Made by a program: the position numbers and the translations under genes. Below, one piece after another: positions 36,046-47,700 of a stretch of 64,000 bases of DNA. The notes beneath the pieces are model-generated. The model saw nothing but the letters and a program-made list of their open reading frames with translations. It ran no database searches and had not been told where the DNA came from. Numbering within the stretch: the first letter of the stretch is position 1; every line of letters starts with the position of its first letter. The stretch spans positions 210,075 through 274,074 of the forward strand of contig JXTC01000286.1 of NCBI GenBank assembly GCA_002914845.1. The letters run 5' to 3'. Source of the DNA: Trema orientale. Lineage: Eukaryota > Streptophyta > Magnoliopsida > Rosales > Cannabaceae.

Positions 36046-36518
36046 CTTCTAAAACTAAATTTCTTCCCTGCAAATCTATAAACTAAAACAAATTGGTAGT
36101 TTCAATTTTTAGGATGAAAATATTGAATTATTGAACAAAAAACTACAAGAAAAATAAACAATTAACACGAGAAAATAAAACAGAAGGTATTCGAAAAAAT
36201 AAAATAAAAAAATAAAATAAAGTAAACTGGGTATAAAACAAAGAAATTTGACTTCCTTTGCTTTAGTTTAAAATTAAAGAGATTATCAAAGAGATTAGAA
36301 CGAGAGGAGATGGATTACAATAAAAAAAAATTTTAAAAATAATAATAAGGCAAAAAACAGAAGAGAATTTTGAATGAGAACGTTCTTGTGGAATTGAAAA
36401 AGAAGAGACAAAGATGGGGTGCTTTTAGTTATTTTATTGATTAACTAGGTGCTTTTATGTGAAATTGAGATATATATACATATATATAATCCTTTATATA
36501 TATACATATATTTTATAT
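36046..36518. other. Intergenic DNA, nothing recognised
   Basis: A-rich with a TATATACATATATA run near 36471. No coding frame. Confidence 0.4.
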
Positions 36519-36760
36519 AGGCATCAATCTAGTAGGTATTTTTTTAACTATCCATATGTATTGTTTTGTCAAATTCAAAATCATCACGTACGTCTTTTCA
36601 TGATAAAAGGTGGAGAGAGAAAAATATTAAATAATGAGTACTTATTTTTATTTTTTTTCTACCTACTCAAATTATAGTAGCAGTTAGATTATGATCCAAC
36701 GGCTAGAAAAAAAATACATATAGATTGGTTAAAAAAAATATCTATTAGATTGGGAACCAT
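36519..36760. mobile_element. MITE-like dispersed repeat, copy 2
   Basis: This is the same family as 21779-22002. The left end CAATCTAGTAGGTATTTTTTT mirrors the right end AAAAAAATATCTATTAGATTG. The right end is duplicated (AGATTGG occurs twice, near 36722 and 36749). Confidence 0.65.
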
Positions 36761-36787
36761 TATATATATATTGCTAGAAATTTTTTG

Positions 36788-37515
36788 GGGTTAATGCACA
36801 AATGGTCTCTGAACTATCACAGTTAGGGCAATTTAGTCCTCAAAGTTTCAATTTTGATACAAATAATCCTTGAACTTTCCAATTTGTAACAGTTTGGTCT
36901 CTGAATTGTCTAAATTACAATATACTGTTAATTTTTTTTTAAAAAAATATACGTGAGTAGCACATGTTGATATCTGAAAGTATATTTGAAAAGAAATTTA
37001 GGAATTCTAAAAATAAAAATGAACAATCACAGACAAATTTTATATAAATTTATAATTTCAAAAACTCTAAAAAATGTATAAAAAAAAAGGGCGCGTCTAC
37101 AGTAGGGGCGCCCCTACGTAGGGCCCTGTCTATTTACCGTTGGATGGGAATCTGTATATAAATAGATTCTCCACAGATTCCCGTTATTCCCCACAGATTC
37201 CCATCCAATGATAATTAAGGCATGACCCTACGTAGGGACGCCCCTACCGTAACCATCCCCAAAAAAAATATATCTAATCTTCTCTCTAAATCTTTTTAGT
37301 CAATTTATTTTCTTTTAAATATATTTTCAGATTCTATAACATGCTTCTTGTATATGTTTTTAGTCTGAAATTTAATAATAAACTATAATTTAATCAGTTT
37401 ATGAACTAAATTGGTACAAATCAAAAAATTCATGGACCATTTGTGCTACAATTGAAATTTTGAGGACCAAATTACCACAATTGTGATAGTTCAAGACCAC
37501 TGGTGCCACAAACCC
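36788..37515. mobile_element. Mutator-like foldback MITE with a nested MITE
   Basis: It starts GGGTTAATGCACAAATGGTC and ends with GGTGCCACAAACCC. Long imperfect inverted arms of about 120 bases pair (for example GAACTATCACAGTTAGGGCA against the reverse of the right arm). It is flanked by AATTTTTTG at 36779-36787 and 37516-37524, a 9-bp duplication as expected for Mutator-type elements. A second element (37089-37260) is inserted in its middle. Confidence 0.85.
37089..37260 (+). mobile_element. Small Mutator-like MITE family, copy 1
   Basis: 172 bp beginning GGGCGCGTCTACAGTAGGGG and ending CCCCTACCGTAACCATCCCC. It is near-identical to copies at 45379 and 52657 and related to the one at 46774. 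Ends and interior are inverted repeats (GGATGGGAATCTGT against ACAGATTCCCATCC). Flanks are A-runs, so its duplication is not informative. It lies inside the foldback element at 36788-37515. Confidence 0.9.
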
Positions 37516-37524
37516 AATTTTTTG

Positions 37525-37869
37525 ACATATTTATCATACAAAATGATTGCTTTGTGAGCACACTGCTTCCGTAGACGAACCCAAACACGGCGAATTTATG
37601 CTTTCTCAACTTTTGCCCGGTACTTCCCGACTCTTCTTATCTCCGCTAATTTTTTTTTCTTTTCTTTTTCCTTTGAAATGTTCTTAATGTGGTTTCCTCT
37701 TTAATTTGTTGACATGAAAACTTAATGGAAAATTGATAATTTGGTAAAAACTTATTCTGCAAATTCACGAATGCCCCGAATAATTGGTAGATTTCCCCTT
37801 TGTTTGGCTGATGTGGCTACACATTTTTTTCCTTTTACTTTAGGCATGAATAAATAAAATATGGCATCT
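37525..37869. other. Intergenic DNA, nothing recognised
   Basis: Sits between the Mutator-like element and a SINE. No coding frame or repeat boundary is supported. Confidence 0.4.
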
Positions 37870-37981
37870 TTAGCTCGGTGGGTCGGGTAATATATTAGGT
37901 TTTAGGTCGGGAGTTCAAACTCCCAGGTGTGAGTTATTTTCGTTTGTAGAAGGTGAAGCTTAGTCTTATTTTTTTTTTTTT
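37870..37981 (+). mobile_element. tRNA-derived SINE
   Basis: It starts TTTAGCTCGGTGGGTCGG, an A-box-like tRNA head, and continues to a B box GGGAGTTCAAACTCCC. A short body follows, ending in a T-run. AAATATGGCATCT before and AAATATGTATCT after it look like a target duplication with one gap and one change. SINEs of this type are copied by LINE machinery; it encodes nothing. Confidence 0.7.
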
Positions 37982-38783
37982 AAATATGTATCTGAAATTA
38001 AATTGACCAATCTTTTTTTTTTTTTCCCGAGTTTATAGATATTAATTTGGTCTGGGTTCAGCTTATTTATCAACTCTGTAGTCTGTACTCATGAAATGCA
38101 ACAAAATTTAGATTTCTATACATAATAAAAAAGAAAAAAATGTGATGTATTTTTGTTTGTTATGTAAAAAAATGTGATGTATTTTTGTTTTTTATGTACA
38201 CGTATTTTTACACAGATGTTCAATCTAGTGAGATTTATTATTCACTGCCAATTTATCTGTATTTGTCTATCAACTATTGAAAACTAATAAGGATACAATC
38301 ACTGTGATGTTCACATAAAGGTTGTAATTTCTCTATTTCACAAGGTTTTATTGATTTGATTCAAAACAAATCGAACATGAGAATTTTCTTTTTCTTTTTC
38401 TTTTTTCACTCTTTATTTCATTCTCTTTCTGAGAACAGAGAACTTTAGATACTGTTTGAAACTTTTTATGCTGCACAATTTGATATCTGATACTGATAGA
38501 CTGACATGTTCTTGATCGAACTTCTTAAGGCTTGGCCAACTGTCACTGTAGTTTAACTTGATCAATCAAAACTAGAAACATACACTCCTTTACTAATCAC
38601 TGAACAAAAGATCCTTGTAGCCTTCAAACCCAACTTGCTTTTGAAAAAAAAAAAAAAAAAAAAAAGAAAGTCTTTGCTTGGTTGGAGAGTGTTCAACAAA
38701 AAGCCTGAAAAAATATTTCTATGTGGGGTTTCTCTATATATGTGGTTTTTATAAAGTCTTTGCTTAAGCATACTAATTTCAGA
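37982..38783. other. 3' flank of the subtilase gene and intergenic DNA
   Basis: The part next to 38783 is probably the 3' untranslated region of the minus-strand subtilase. An A-run at 38643-38664 and a TATTTTTGTTT(G/T) duplication near 38143-38195 are seen. No other gene. Confidence 0.45.
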
Positions 38784-41700
38784 TCATTCAACATTCACAC
38801 TGAACACAACACGAACTGAACGCCGGCCATCAAACCAAGTAATTGATCCAAAATTGTAGCCACTAGGAGCCTCCTTGCCATAAAAAGAAACTTGGAAAGG
38901 AACCCTTTTCAGACCCCTGGTGAATGCAATCTTGTCAGGAGTAACCTTCACAACCAAGCCTTCGGGAGAGTGGACCTTAGCAATGTATGTTGAGTTGAAG
39001 GGTCCTACATTAGTGACAGTTCTTTCGATGACTTTAGCAGCTTGGTGCTGCTTGAGCTGACTGATAGAAATGGAAGGATAGTTCATGTTGGAGATGAGTT
39101 CTTCGATGGAGAGTTTGGGGCAACTGAACCGTGTGTTTGCCATGGATCTAATGTTCTTCTCTGAGTAGCCATAATAGCAAAGGAATTGCAGATAGTTTTC
39201 GACTGTTGTTTCGAAGACTAGCCCTGGATTAAGAGCTTTGATTGGGTTTATTTCTCCAACACCTGTCTCATGTGGATTTGCTATGTAGTTTGAGCTGTTT
39301 GTCAGTGGCTTTCTCATGTTGTTGTATTCAGTTGCTGCGTGGCAACACAATATAGATTAAATTAATTCAAACTGACAATAAAAACTAATTTCAAGATTGA
39401 ATTTTCAACTTCTATGGTTTTGCATTCTCTATTTATTAGTCCCATGTATAAATCACATTAGTCAGTTATGAATCATTAAATTTTGTCAAGACAATTAGCA
39501 TTTGTTCCATTTCTAAACTTTCTGTTAATAGATGGGACCAATGATGACAGGATGATAATATATAAACTACTAGCAGGAAGCTTCAACACCACGTGAAACC
39601 AGTGTAAATTATGCACCTGTTGTCATAAGTGCTGATCTGATAATGGAAGAAGTCCATCTGGGTCGTGCTGATTTGATGAATGCAGCTGCTCCTGTTACAT
39701 GTGGACAAGCCATTGATGTTCCAGATTTCACAGCAAACTCAGATGGCTTCAAGCCAATCGGAATTGCCCCTTGCACACTCTTGGGAATCATAGCAGCTAA
39801 AATGGCCACTCCGGGAGCCATTATATCCGGCTGAATTGTGGAAAATTAATTTCCTTTTTTTAGTGCGCATTTGAAAGTAAAATTTGAAGAAATGGGCGAG
39901 CATATTATGCTAAAGAATTTAAGTACTGATAATGTTTATTTGTGAGAATAGGGTGCACGTGAAAAGATTAATGACCTTGAGAATGTTTTCTGTGAGCTGT
40001 GCAGGACCCCTTGACGAAAAAGATGCAACAACTGGTGCAGGTCTTTGTCTTAGAACTTCTACTGTTGGAAGGATTGTTGCTGTTGGCTTCCTGTTTTGAG
40101 GGCTCACAAAAGTAAGCACATGCCAAATATAAGGTAAATACAAGAAGACTTATGGAGTTCATATATTAAACTCTGGTTATAACACATGTTATCAATCCAA
40201 ACAGAGAAACTACTCGCAATTGATTGAAAGCTAAATCTCTTGATGTTTGTCTTCATTGGATTGGAAGAGTTTATGGGAAGGAAGATGGCTATTCTACCAA
40301 TGAAAAAAATTATAACTATGGTAGTATAGTAATGGTTGTGAATCATTTCTAATTGATTGAAAGAGGAGACCAAACTTACTTGGTAGAATTGATGTAGTTA
40401 AGGATCTGTGACCCTTCATCATTGCCAACTTCTACGAACGAGAAAAAACCAGAATCAAAAGGCACTCCTTTCTCATCTTCATCAATCACGATCACTCCTT
40501 TTGCCTTGGCATCTTCTACAACTAGTTTCTTGATTCGTCTTGTAACTGTAGGGTCATCATTAGCACAAACAACAATCTTGCCTGCAACCTTTTTAGAATC
40601 CAGTGATCCTGGATAGCAGTTTCTGCAATTTAAAGTCGTAGGGTAGTAACATATCAGCATAAACTATGTATCCTATAACGTTCTTATGTAAGAAAATTGT
40701 AGATCATAATCACCTTGCTTCAGCTTCCGGGGTAAATTTTGCTGCCACATCCTTTCCAAATACAAGTGGATACGCCTTTGAGCGTGATTGGTTTGATAAA
40801 TTAATGCTAGATCCCTACACAGACATTGATTTAGGAGAAAGATGTAAGTTTCAACGTGCATTAATAATTAGAACTACTCTACTATTTTGTACATCTCCAG
40901 TGGTATTGAACTAATTTTGAGCACCACAAACTATTATTCCAATAACATTTTGACAGAACTATGATGGAATGGCTCTTATGTACATTCTCTAGTACATGTG
41001 ATGGAATGTGATTGGACTAAAAGGATGATTATTAACGTCGAATAGAACTATCTACAGAATCTATAGATTTATTTTACATGGTCAGAAGGCTCACTTTGAT
41101 TGTTCTTCCATTTCCAAGCAGGATTGTGGTCTGGAAATCTCTGTCAATACTAGAAGCTGCCACAGTGAAGACCCATGGAGCAGTATTAACAACAGTATAA
41201 GGATCAGGTCCATTATTCCCTGCAGAGCAAATCACCATGACCCCCATTTGTTCAGCATGGAAAGCACCAATGGCTATTGGGTCATTCAGGTAATCGGATT
41301 GAAAGAGCGAGTCCATCCCAATGGAAATTGAGATCATGTCAACACCATCCTTAATCGCGTCATCCATCGCCTTTAAGATGGTGGCACCAGAGCAGCCATC
41401 GGGCGAGCATGTCTTGTAGCTTGCAATCCTAGCTGAAGGAGAGCCGCCTCTCGCTGTTCCTTTGGCTAAGCCGTAGTAACTGGCGTTGGCAACTCTTGCA
41501 CCTGCTGCAGTGGATGCTGTGTGTGTCCCATGTCCAACAGTATCCCTTGCTGAACCCTTGGCTTTGGCATCATAGCTCTGGTTACCGCTTGATAGTAGTC
41601 CTACATTGTAGTATCTTGCACCTATCAACTTCCTACAACAAAATAAGGGATCGTATGAACTTGTTAGTCTTATTTTGGAACATTTTCTTTTCTATTTTTT

Positions 41701-44700
41701 TTTTCCCCTTCTTGATTTTAATTAAAAAGTGCTTAGACAATATTAGATAATGCAATGTGGATTTTAAAATCAAAATTTTTAAGCAATATAAGTTACTATT
41801 TTCTAGTGAGACGTTATTTAAATGGGGCACCAGTGTTTGGTAATGTATATGGTAAAAACTTTCCACGTCAATTTTATTTAACAAATATATAATGTATGGG
41901 ATAATGTAAGAAAAAAAAATCGACTACCTTTAGTGTCTTATAAAAAAAACTCACATTTTTATTTTATCAAATTATACCTTCAATTTGCATTTTCCTATTG
42001 AATAAGACCATACTCAAAAAATTTGTCAAAATTTGAAACTTTATTTTGTTGAAAAAGATATATTTATCCTTTAAATTCATAACATATATTAAAAATAATA
42101 ATTATTGAAATAAATTATTATTAACTTTCTCCTTTTTTTAAATAAATTTTTTCAATGAAAATAATAATTATTAAAAATACAAGGAGTTTCAATTATTCAA
42201 AACAATTAAAGAAAAAGAATGACAAAGTTTAAAATTCCTATTTTGTCTTCCTTTTTTCAAGAGTTTTAATTATTCAAAACAATTAAAATGAAAAAAAAAG
42301 AGAATGACAAAATTTAAAAAGTTCTCATTTGTTCTTTCTTTTCTGTAATCATTTTAAGTGAAAATAATAATTATTGACACTAGAAAAAGTTTAAATTATT
42401 CAAAACAATTAAAAGATTAAAAAAAAAAGAGTGACAAAAAAAATTTCCCATTTTGTCCCTTTTTTCCACTTTATTTTAAGTGTTTTCAATTATTTAAACT
42501 ATTTTATTGTTAATAATTTTCTTTTATTATGTTTTATGAGTTTTAAGGGCAAAATGTCTCTTAAATAATATAAGGTTTTAATTTTGACTAAATTTGTGGG
42601 TCTGGTCTTTTTGATAGGAAAATTTANNNNNNNNNNNNNNNNNNNNNNNNNNNNNNNNNNNNNNNNNNNNNNNNNNNNNNNNNNNNNNNNNNNNNNNNNN
42701 NNNNNNNNNNNNNNNNNNNNNNNNNNNNNNNNNNNNNNNNNNNNNNNNNNNNNNNNNNNNNNNNNNNNNNNNNNNNNNNNNNNNNNNNNNNNNNNNNNNN
42801 NNNNNNNNNNNNNNNNNNNNNNNNNNNNNNNNNNNNNNNNNNNNNNNNNNNNNNNNNNNNNNNNNNNNNNNNNNNNNNNNNNNNNNGGGGAATTTAGAAA
42901 AATACGGAAAAAACATACTCATGTTTAAAAAATACGGATAATGGCCGAAAAGTTAAAAAAATACGGGAATGCGGAGTAAAAGTCTTATAAATACGGACTA
43001 ACTTTTTAAAAATACGACTTGAGCCTGACGTGCGTCAAACCGGGTTAGGCAATTTTATTTATTTATTTATTTATTTATTTATTTTTTAAGAACAAGAAAG
43101 CACTAATGCGCTTGTGAAATATGTAGACAGGCCTGGCGCTCCTGTCTGCACCATGTCAGTGCAACTAGTATTTTAATTTTTAAATTTGTTTATTTCTTTA
43201 TTTTTTTAGCTTATCAATTCTATCAATTTTTTTAAATTTATTTTTCATTCTTTATTTTAATTTTCTATTTTTTTTATTTCTTTATGGTTATTGTCCGATT
43301 CTAATAATTTTAATTATTTTATGTAACTAAGTGAGAAATTATCGGTATCTAATTAAGAGATAGTAGGTATCTAAGTGAGAGACTGTCGGTATCTAATTAA
43401 GAGATAGTAGGTATCTAAGTGAGAGACTGTCGGTATCTAAGTGAGAAACAGTAGGTAATCATTTTTGCTTTCAATTTATCTAAATAATATAGATACTTAT
43501 ACCCATTTCTTACTTTATTATTATAAATAATCTTATATGATACCTATGGTAATAATCTAATACTAATAATTTTTTAATTATTTTAGGTAGCTAAATGGGA
43601 GACCCTCGGCATCTAAGTGAGAGACCATAGGTAACCATTCCATTTTTTCTAAGTTGACCCAAATAATATAGATACATATACTCACCTCTTACCTAATTAC
43701 CATAAGTAACTTCGTATGATATCTATAGTAATAATCCAATGCTAATAATTTTTTGATTATTTTATGTAACTAAGTGGGAGATTGACGGTATCGAAGTGAG
43801 AGACCGTAGGTAAATTATTAAAGTCAACCATTAAAATAGGGTATCATACCAAAAGCTAGATATTTTGAATTGATACTTAATAATCTAGTTTATAATTTAT
43901 ACAGATACTATAAGTAACTTCGTAAGATACTTAAGGTAATATGCTAACTTTTCTTTTAATTATTTTTTTAAGAGACAACAAACACCATTTCAAATACTTA
44001 TGAGACAGGTAATTAAGTGATACGACTAGGAGACACTAAATAGTTTAGTACCTTTGATGAATACTTTTATTTTTTAGGAACAATCTTTGACAAATACTTA
44101 AAAAATAGCTTTATCATAACAAAAGTAGTCTTTTATTATATTTTTAAAACATTTAATTCAATCCTAAATAAAGTTAATTTAAAAACAAAAATAAATTAAA
44201 AAGACAAAAAGAAAGATTAAAAATACAAAATATTTAATGTGTTAAATTAAAATTAAAATCATATATAAATATATTAAAGGAAAATAACTTTATCCCAAAA
44301 AATTAATTATAAAAGAGTTTTAATTCTATCCTCAAAAAACAAATTAATACACATGATAAAGATTAAAAAATTAAAGACAGTATATCATAAAAGACAAAAG
44401 GAATAAAAGAAAATTAAAATCTATTGGAAAGAATATTAAATTTAATAGGAGAACAAAATTAAAATAATGGATAAAAAATAAAACTAAACGCATCACATTA
44501 GACGCGTGGCAAGCGCTCAGTCCTCATCCCCGAACTTTTTTTTTATAATTTTATTTTATTAAAGCTGGTACCTGACAGCTACATTAAGCATCGTATAATT
44601 CAATTTTTTTTATCAAAAAGTCGTACGCAACTTTGATAAGTATCTGTACGCCATATAAAAATTATCTTTTGCCAAAATATCGTAGTACAGCTAATTTCTC

Positions 44701-47700
44701 TTTTTTTTTTTTAAGAAAAAGTTTCTAACACTTTTACCTACAAAAATAAAAAAGAATGAGAAAAATTCATAAATATTCGTTTTCAAAATTATATTTTTAT
44801 AAATATTTGTTTTTTATTTTTATTTCATAAATACTTATTTTTGGAGAAATATAGACTATCATTGTTTTACACACGATATATATTTCATGTATTAAATATA
44901 TACCATTATCTACATTTCATGAATAGAAATTACATTAAAAATTGGCACACATTTTAAAATATATAATATAGATCAAATTTATAATGAAAAATGTAAATCG
45001 TGGTAAACATTTACATTGTAAATGTATACCGTTCATATTTTTCACATAAAATATGTACCTCATGGATAAAATTTATATTATAAATGTGGACTATTCATAT
45101 TTTGCATATGAAATGTGGACCATAAAAACAAGTATTTTTGAAAGAAAAATTAAAAACGAGTGTTTATGAAAACAAGTTATAAAAACGGTTACTAGGCGTA
45201 AATTTCTCAAAAAAAATTACAAAAATATAGTGGGTCAGATTTTTTTTAATTCTTGTACTATTTTTTTTAGAAAAATACCATTTCTTTAAATTATTTTAGA
45301 AAAATACTATTTTAAAATAGTTACTAGTTACTAATTTCTGAAAACTGGTTACCAGTTATTAGTTACTAGTTACCAGTAGGGCGCGTCTACAGTAGGGACG
45401 CCCCTACGTAGGACCCTGTCTATTCACCGTTGGATGGGAATCTGTATATAAATAGATTCTCCACAGATTCCCGTTATTCCCCACAGATTCCCATCCAACG
45501 ATAATTAAGACATGACCCTACGTAGGGACGCCCCTACCGTAGCCATCCCCTTACCAGTAATATACATATTATAAATACTTTTGGTTACTAGTTATCAGTG
45601 CTCAAAAGCTGGCTATTGGTTACTAATTATTATTTTAAAAAATAATATTTTTCTAATTACTTTTTTAAAAGTGATATTTTTCTAAAAAATACAGTACGAA
45701 ATCTAGAAAAAATTGAACTCAGTGTATACTTCGATTTTTTTTTTCCCGGAAAACACCTTACAAGGTCTAATTTTCACTTTTAAAAAGTGAGACTTAACTA
45801 ATGACTTCTACTTATCACAAAAAAAAAATAAATAAATAACTTACGCATCCTAGAAATCTAACTCTCAACTTAATACCCAATCTCTACCTTACCTTTGAGC
45901 TATAGCCCAATGAGCCATATCTATTTGTCTTTACCAATCGTAGAAGTATTGATCTCGTCTAAAGATTAATTTTTTTTTTCCCTACTAGACATTTTGAAGA
46001 GACAATGACTAAAATTCAAGCGGCAAAATAAATAAATAAATAAATTACAGTGACTAAAGAACATTGTCAGTTGAGTACAACCGTCTATAAGTCTTTATAA
46101 AAAAAAAAAAAAAAAATCATAAGTCTCGTCCATCATATAATGCTATATATATATGTTTTTATCTGGATCCTCACTACACATAATAATATATTGGGAGAAA
46201 ATAATTGTGGTGAAGATTAGACAAATGATTTATAGGAATCGTGTGGTTGTGATATTTAAAAGAGAGATTGAAGTAAAAGCATTTTAAGTCTAGTGAGTAG
46301 TGACCAATAAACAAATTTCTTGACTCCTACGCTCCTAACAAAATATTTGGAGGAATGGTATATTTAAATCTTTTTTCTTTTTACTTGTTTTATGAATTTA
46401 TTTCATATTGTTTTTATATTTTCGAAAACATGATCAGTAGGGATTTACACCATGAAATTTAAAACTTAAAGGTTCGGCCTAAACTTAGATCTTTGAAATA
46501 TTCAATAGACAATGAAACACTAATGAAGCATTCTGAGCATTATAATAATAAGGATAATAAGAATAATACTAAGTATCTCAACTAGTATACTAAAATTTTG
46601 TACCAACATGTGTGGCAAGTGAATTATCACCATTCAATTGGTATATTGAAACTTACTACTAATAAATTTAATACAATTCACCAGTTGAATAGTGACAACT
46701 CACTTATCACATGTGTTGGTATTAAAAATTTGATAAATTATTTGAGATACCTAGCAATATCTTAATAATATTAGGAGGCGGCTATAGTAGGGGCGCCCCT
46801 ATGTAAGGCCGCTATTTATACACTGTTTGATGGGAATCTGTGGGGAATCTGTTTATACACAGATTCCCATCAAACGGTGTATAAACAAGACCTTACGTAT
46901 AGACGCCCCTACTGTAGACGCGCCCATAATATTATTACTACTATTATTATTATTATTATTACCTGTGTCAATAATTCCAATTATGACATCATCGGACAAA
47001 TGCTTATTTGTAGTCCATGGTAATAGCCTGCCTGCTTTTCCTTCCAAGAAATCCCACGAACGTGTTGTGTGGAGTTGAAGCATTGTGTCGGGGAACACCG
47101 ATACAACTTCACTATGATCTGTTTTTCCAATCCCATCCAATTTATTATCACATTCTTCCTTTTTTTTTTCTTTTTTTTTAGTTTTATATTGTAACATCAA
47201 ACTTTTTTTAAAAAAGGGAAAAAAAAAAATCAAGGAAGATTACAATGTTTATGCAAAATTAAAGTCACATTTTTTGGACAATAAATAATCACACCAAAAA
47301 ATCAACGGAATTTTTACATTTAACTATGGTAGTCTCTTAATTTTAGCAATCAATTATTATTTTTAATAAAAAATTCAAATTAAATGAAAAATTCAATGGC
47401 GAAAATAAAATTTCAAGTGAACTTACGACATTATTGTTTTTAGGGATGTTAATGTAAATACTTTTTGGTTTATGGGATATCATTATAGGTCCTAAAACAA
47501 GGGGTTTTAGTGTAAGTTTTTCAAAAACAAAATATAATATCTCAGATAAAAAAAGAGTATAAAATGTTAGAATTTTTTTAACTGAAAATGTTTTTAAACA
47601 GTTGTGTCTATATAAAATTCTGTTATATTTATAATGTCATCATTATAACATTTTTGTAGGTATAATTTGTGTTGAGTATTCTAACTAGTTAAGAATATTC

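Larger units (their letters stand above)
41636..46962 (-). other. Oversized subtilase intron region (5.3 kb)
   Basis: Between the Asp exon and the His exon. It holds imperfect direct repeats (42185-42500), the unknown bases (42627-42886), minisatellites (43294-43960), a small MITE (45379), a SINE relic (about 45780-45920), another MITE (46774) and a TAA microsatellite at the donor. I scanned it on the minus strand for the missing exon and did not find it. Confidence 0.7.

Noticed and set aside
42578-42928. Frames of 114 residues on both strands
   Set aside because: They run through 260 unknown bases, so their length is an artefact.
43328-43455. Possible CRISPR-like array
   Set aside because: The units are adjacent tandem repeats without unique spacers, in a plant intron.
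46827-47233. Full-length frames around the subtilase Asp exon on both strands
   Set aside because: Only 46963-47118 on the minus strand is exon. The rest reads into the intron, the TAA repeat and a MITE.
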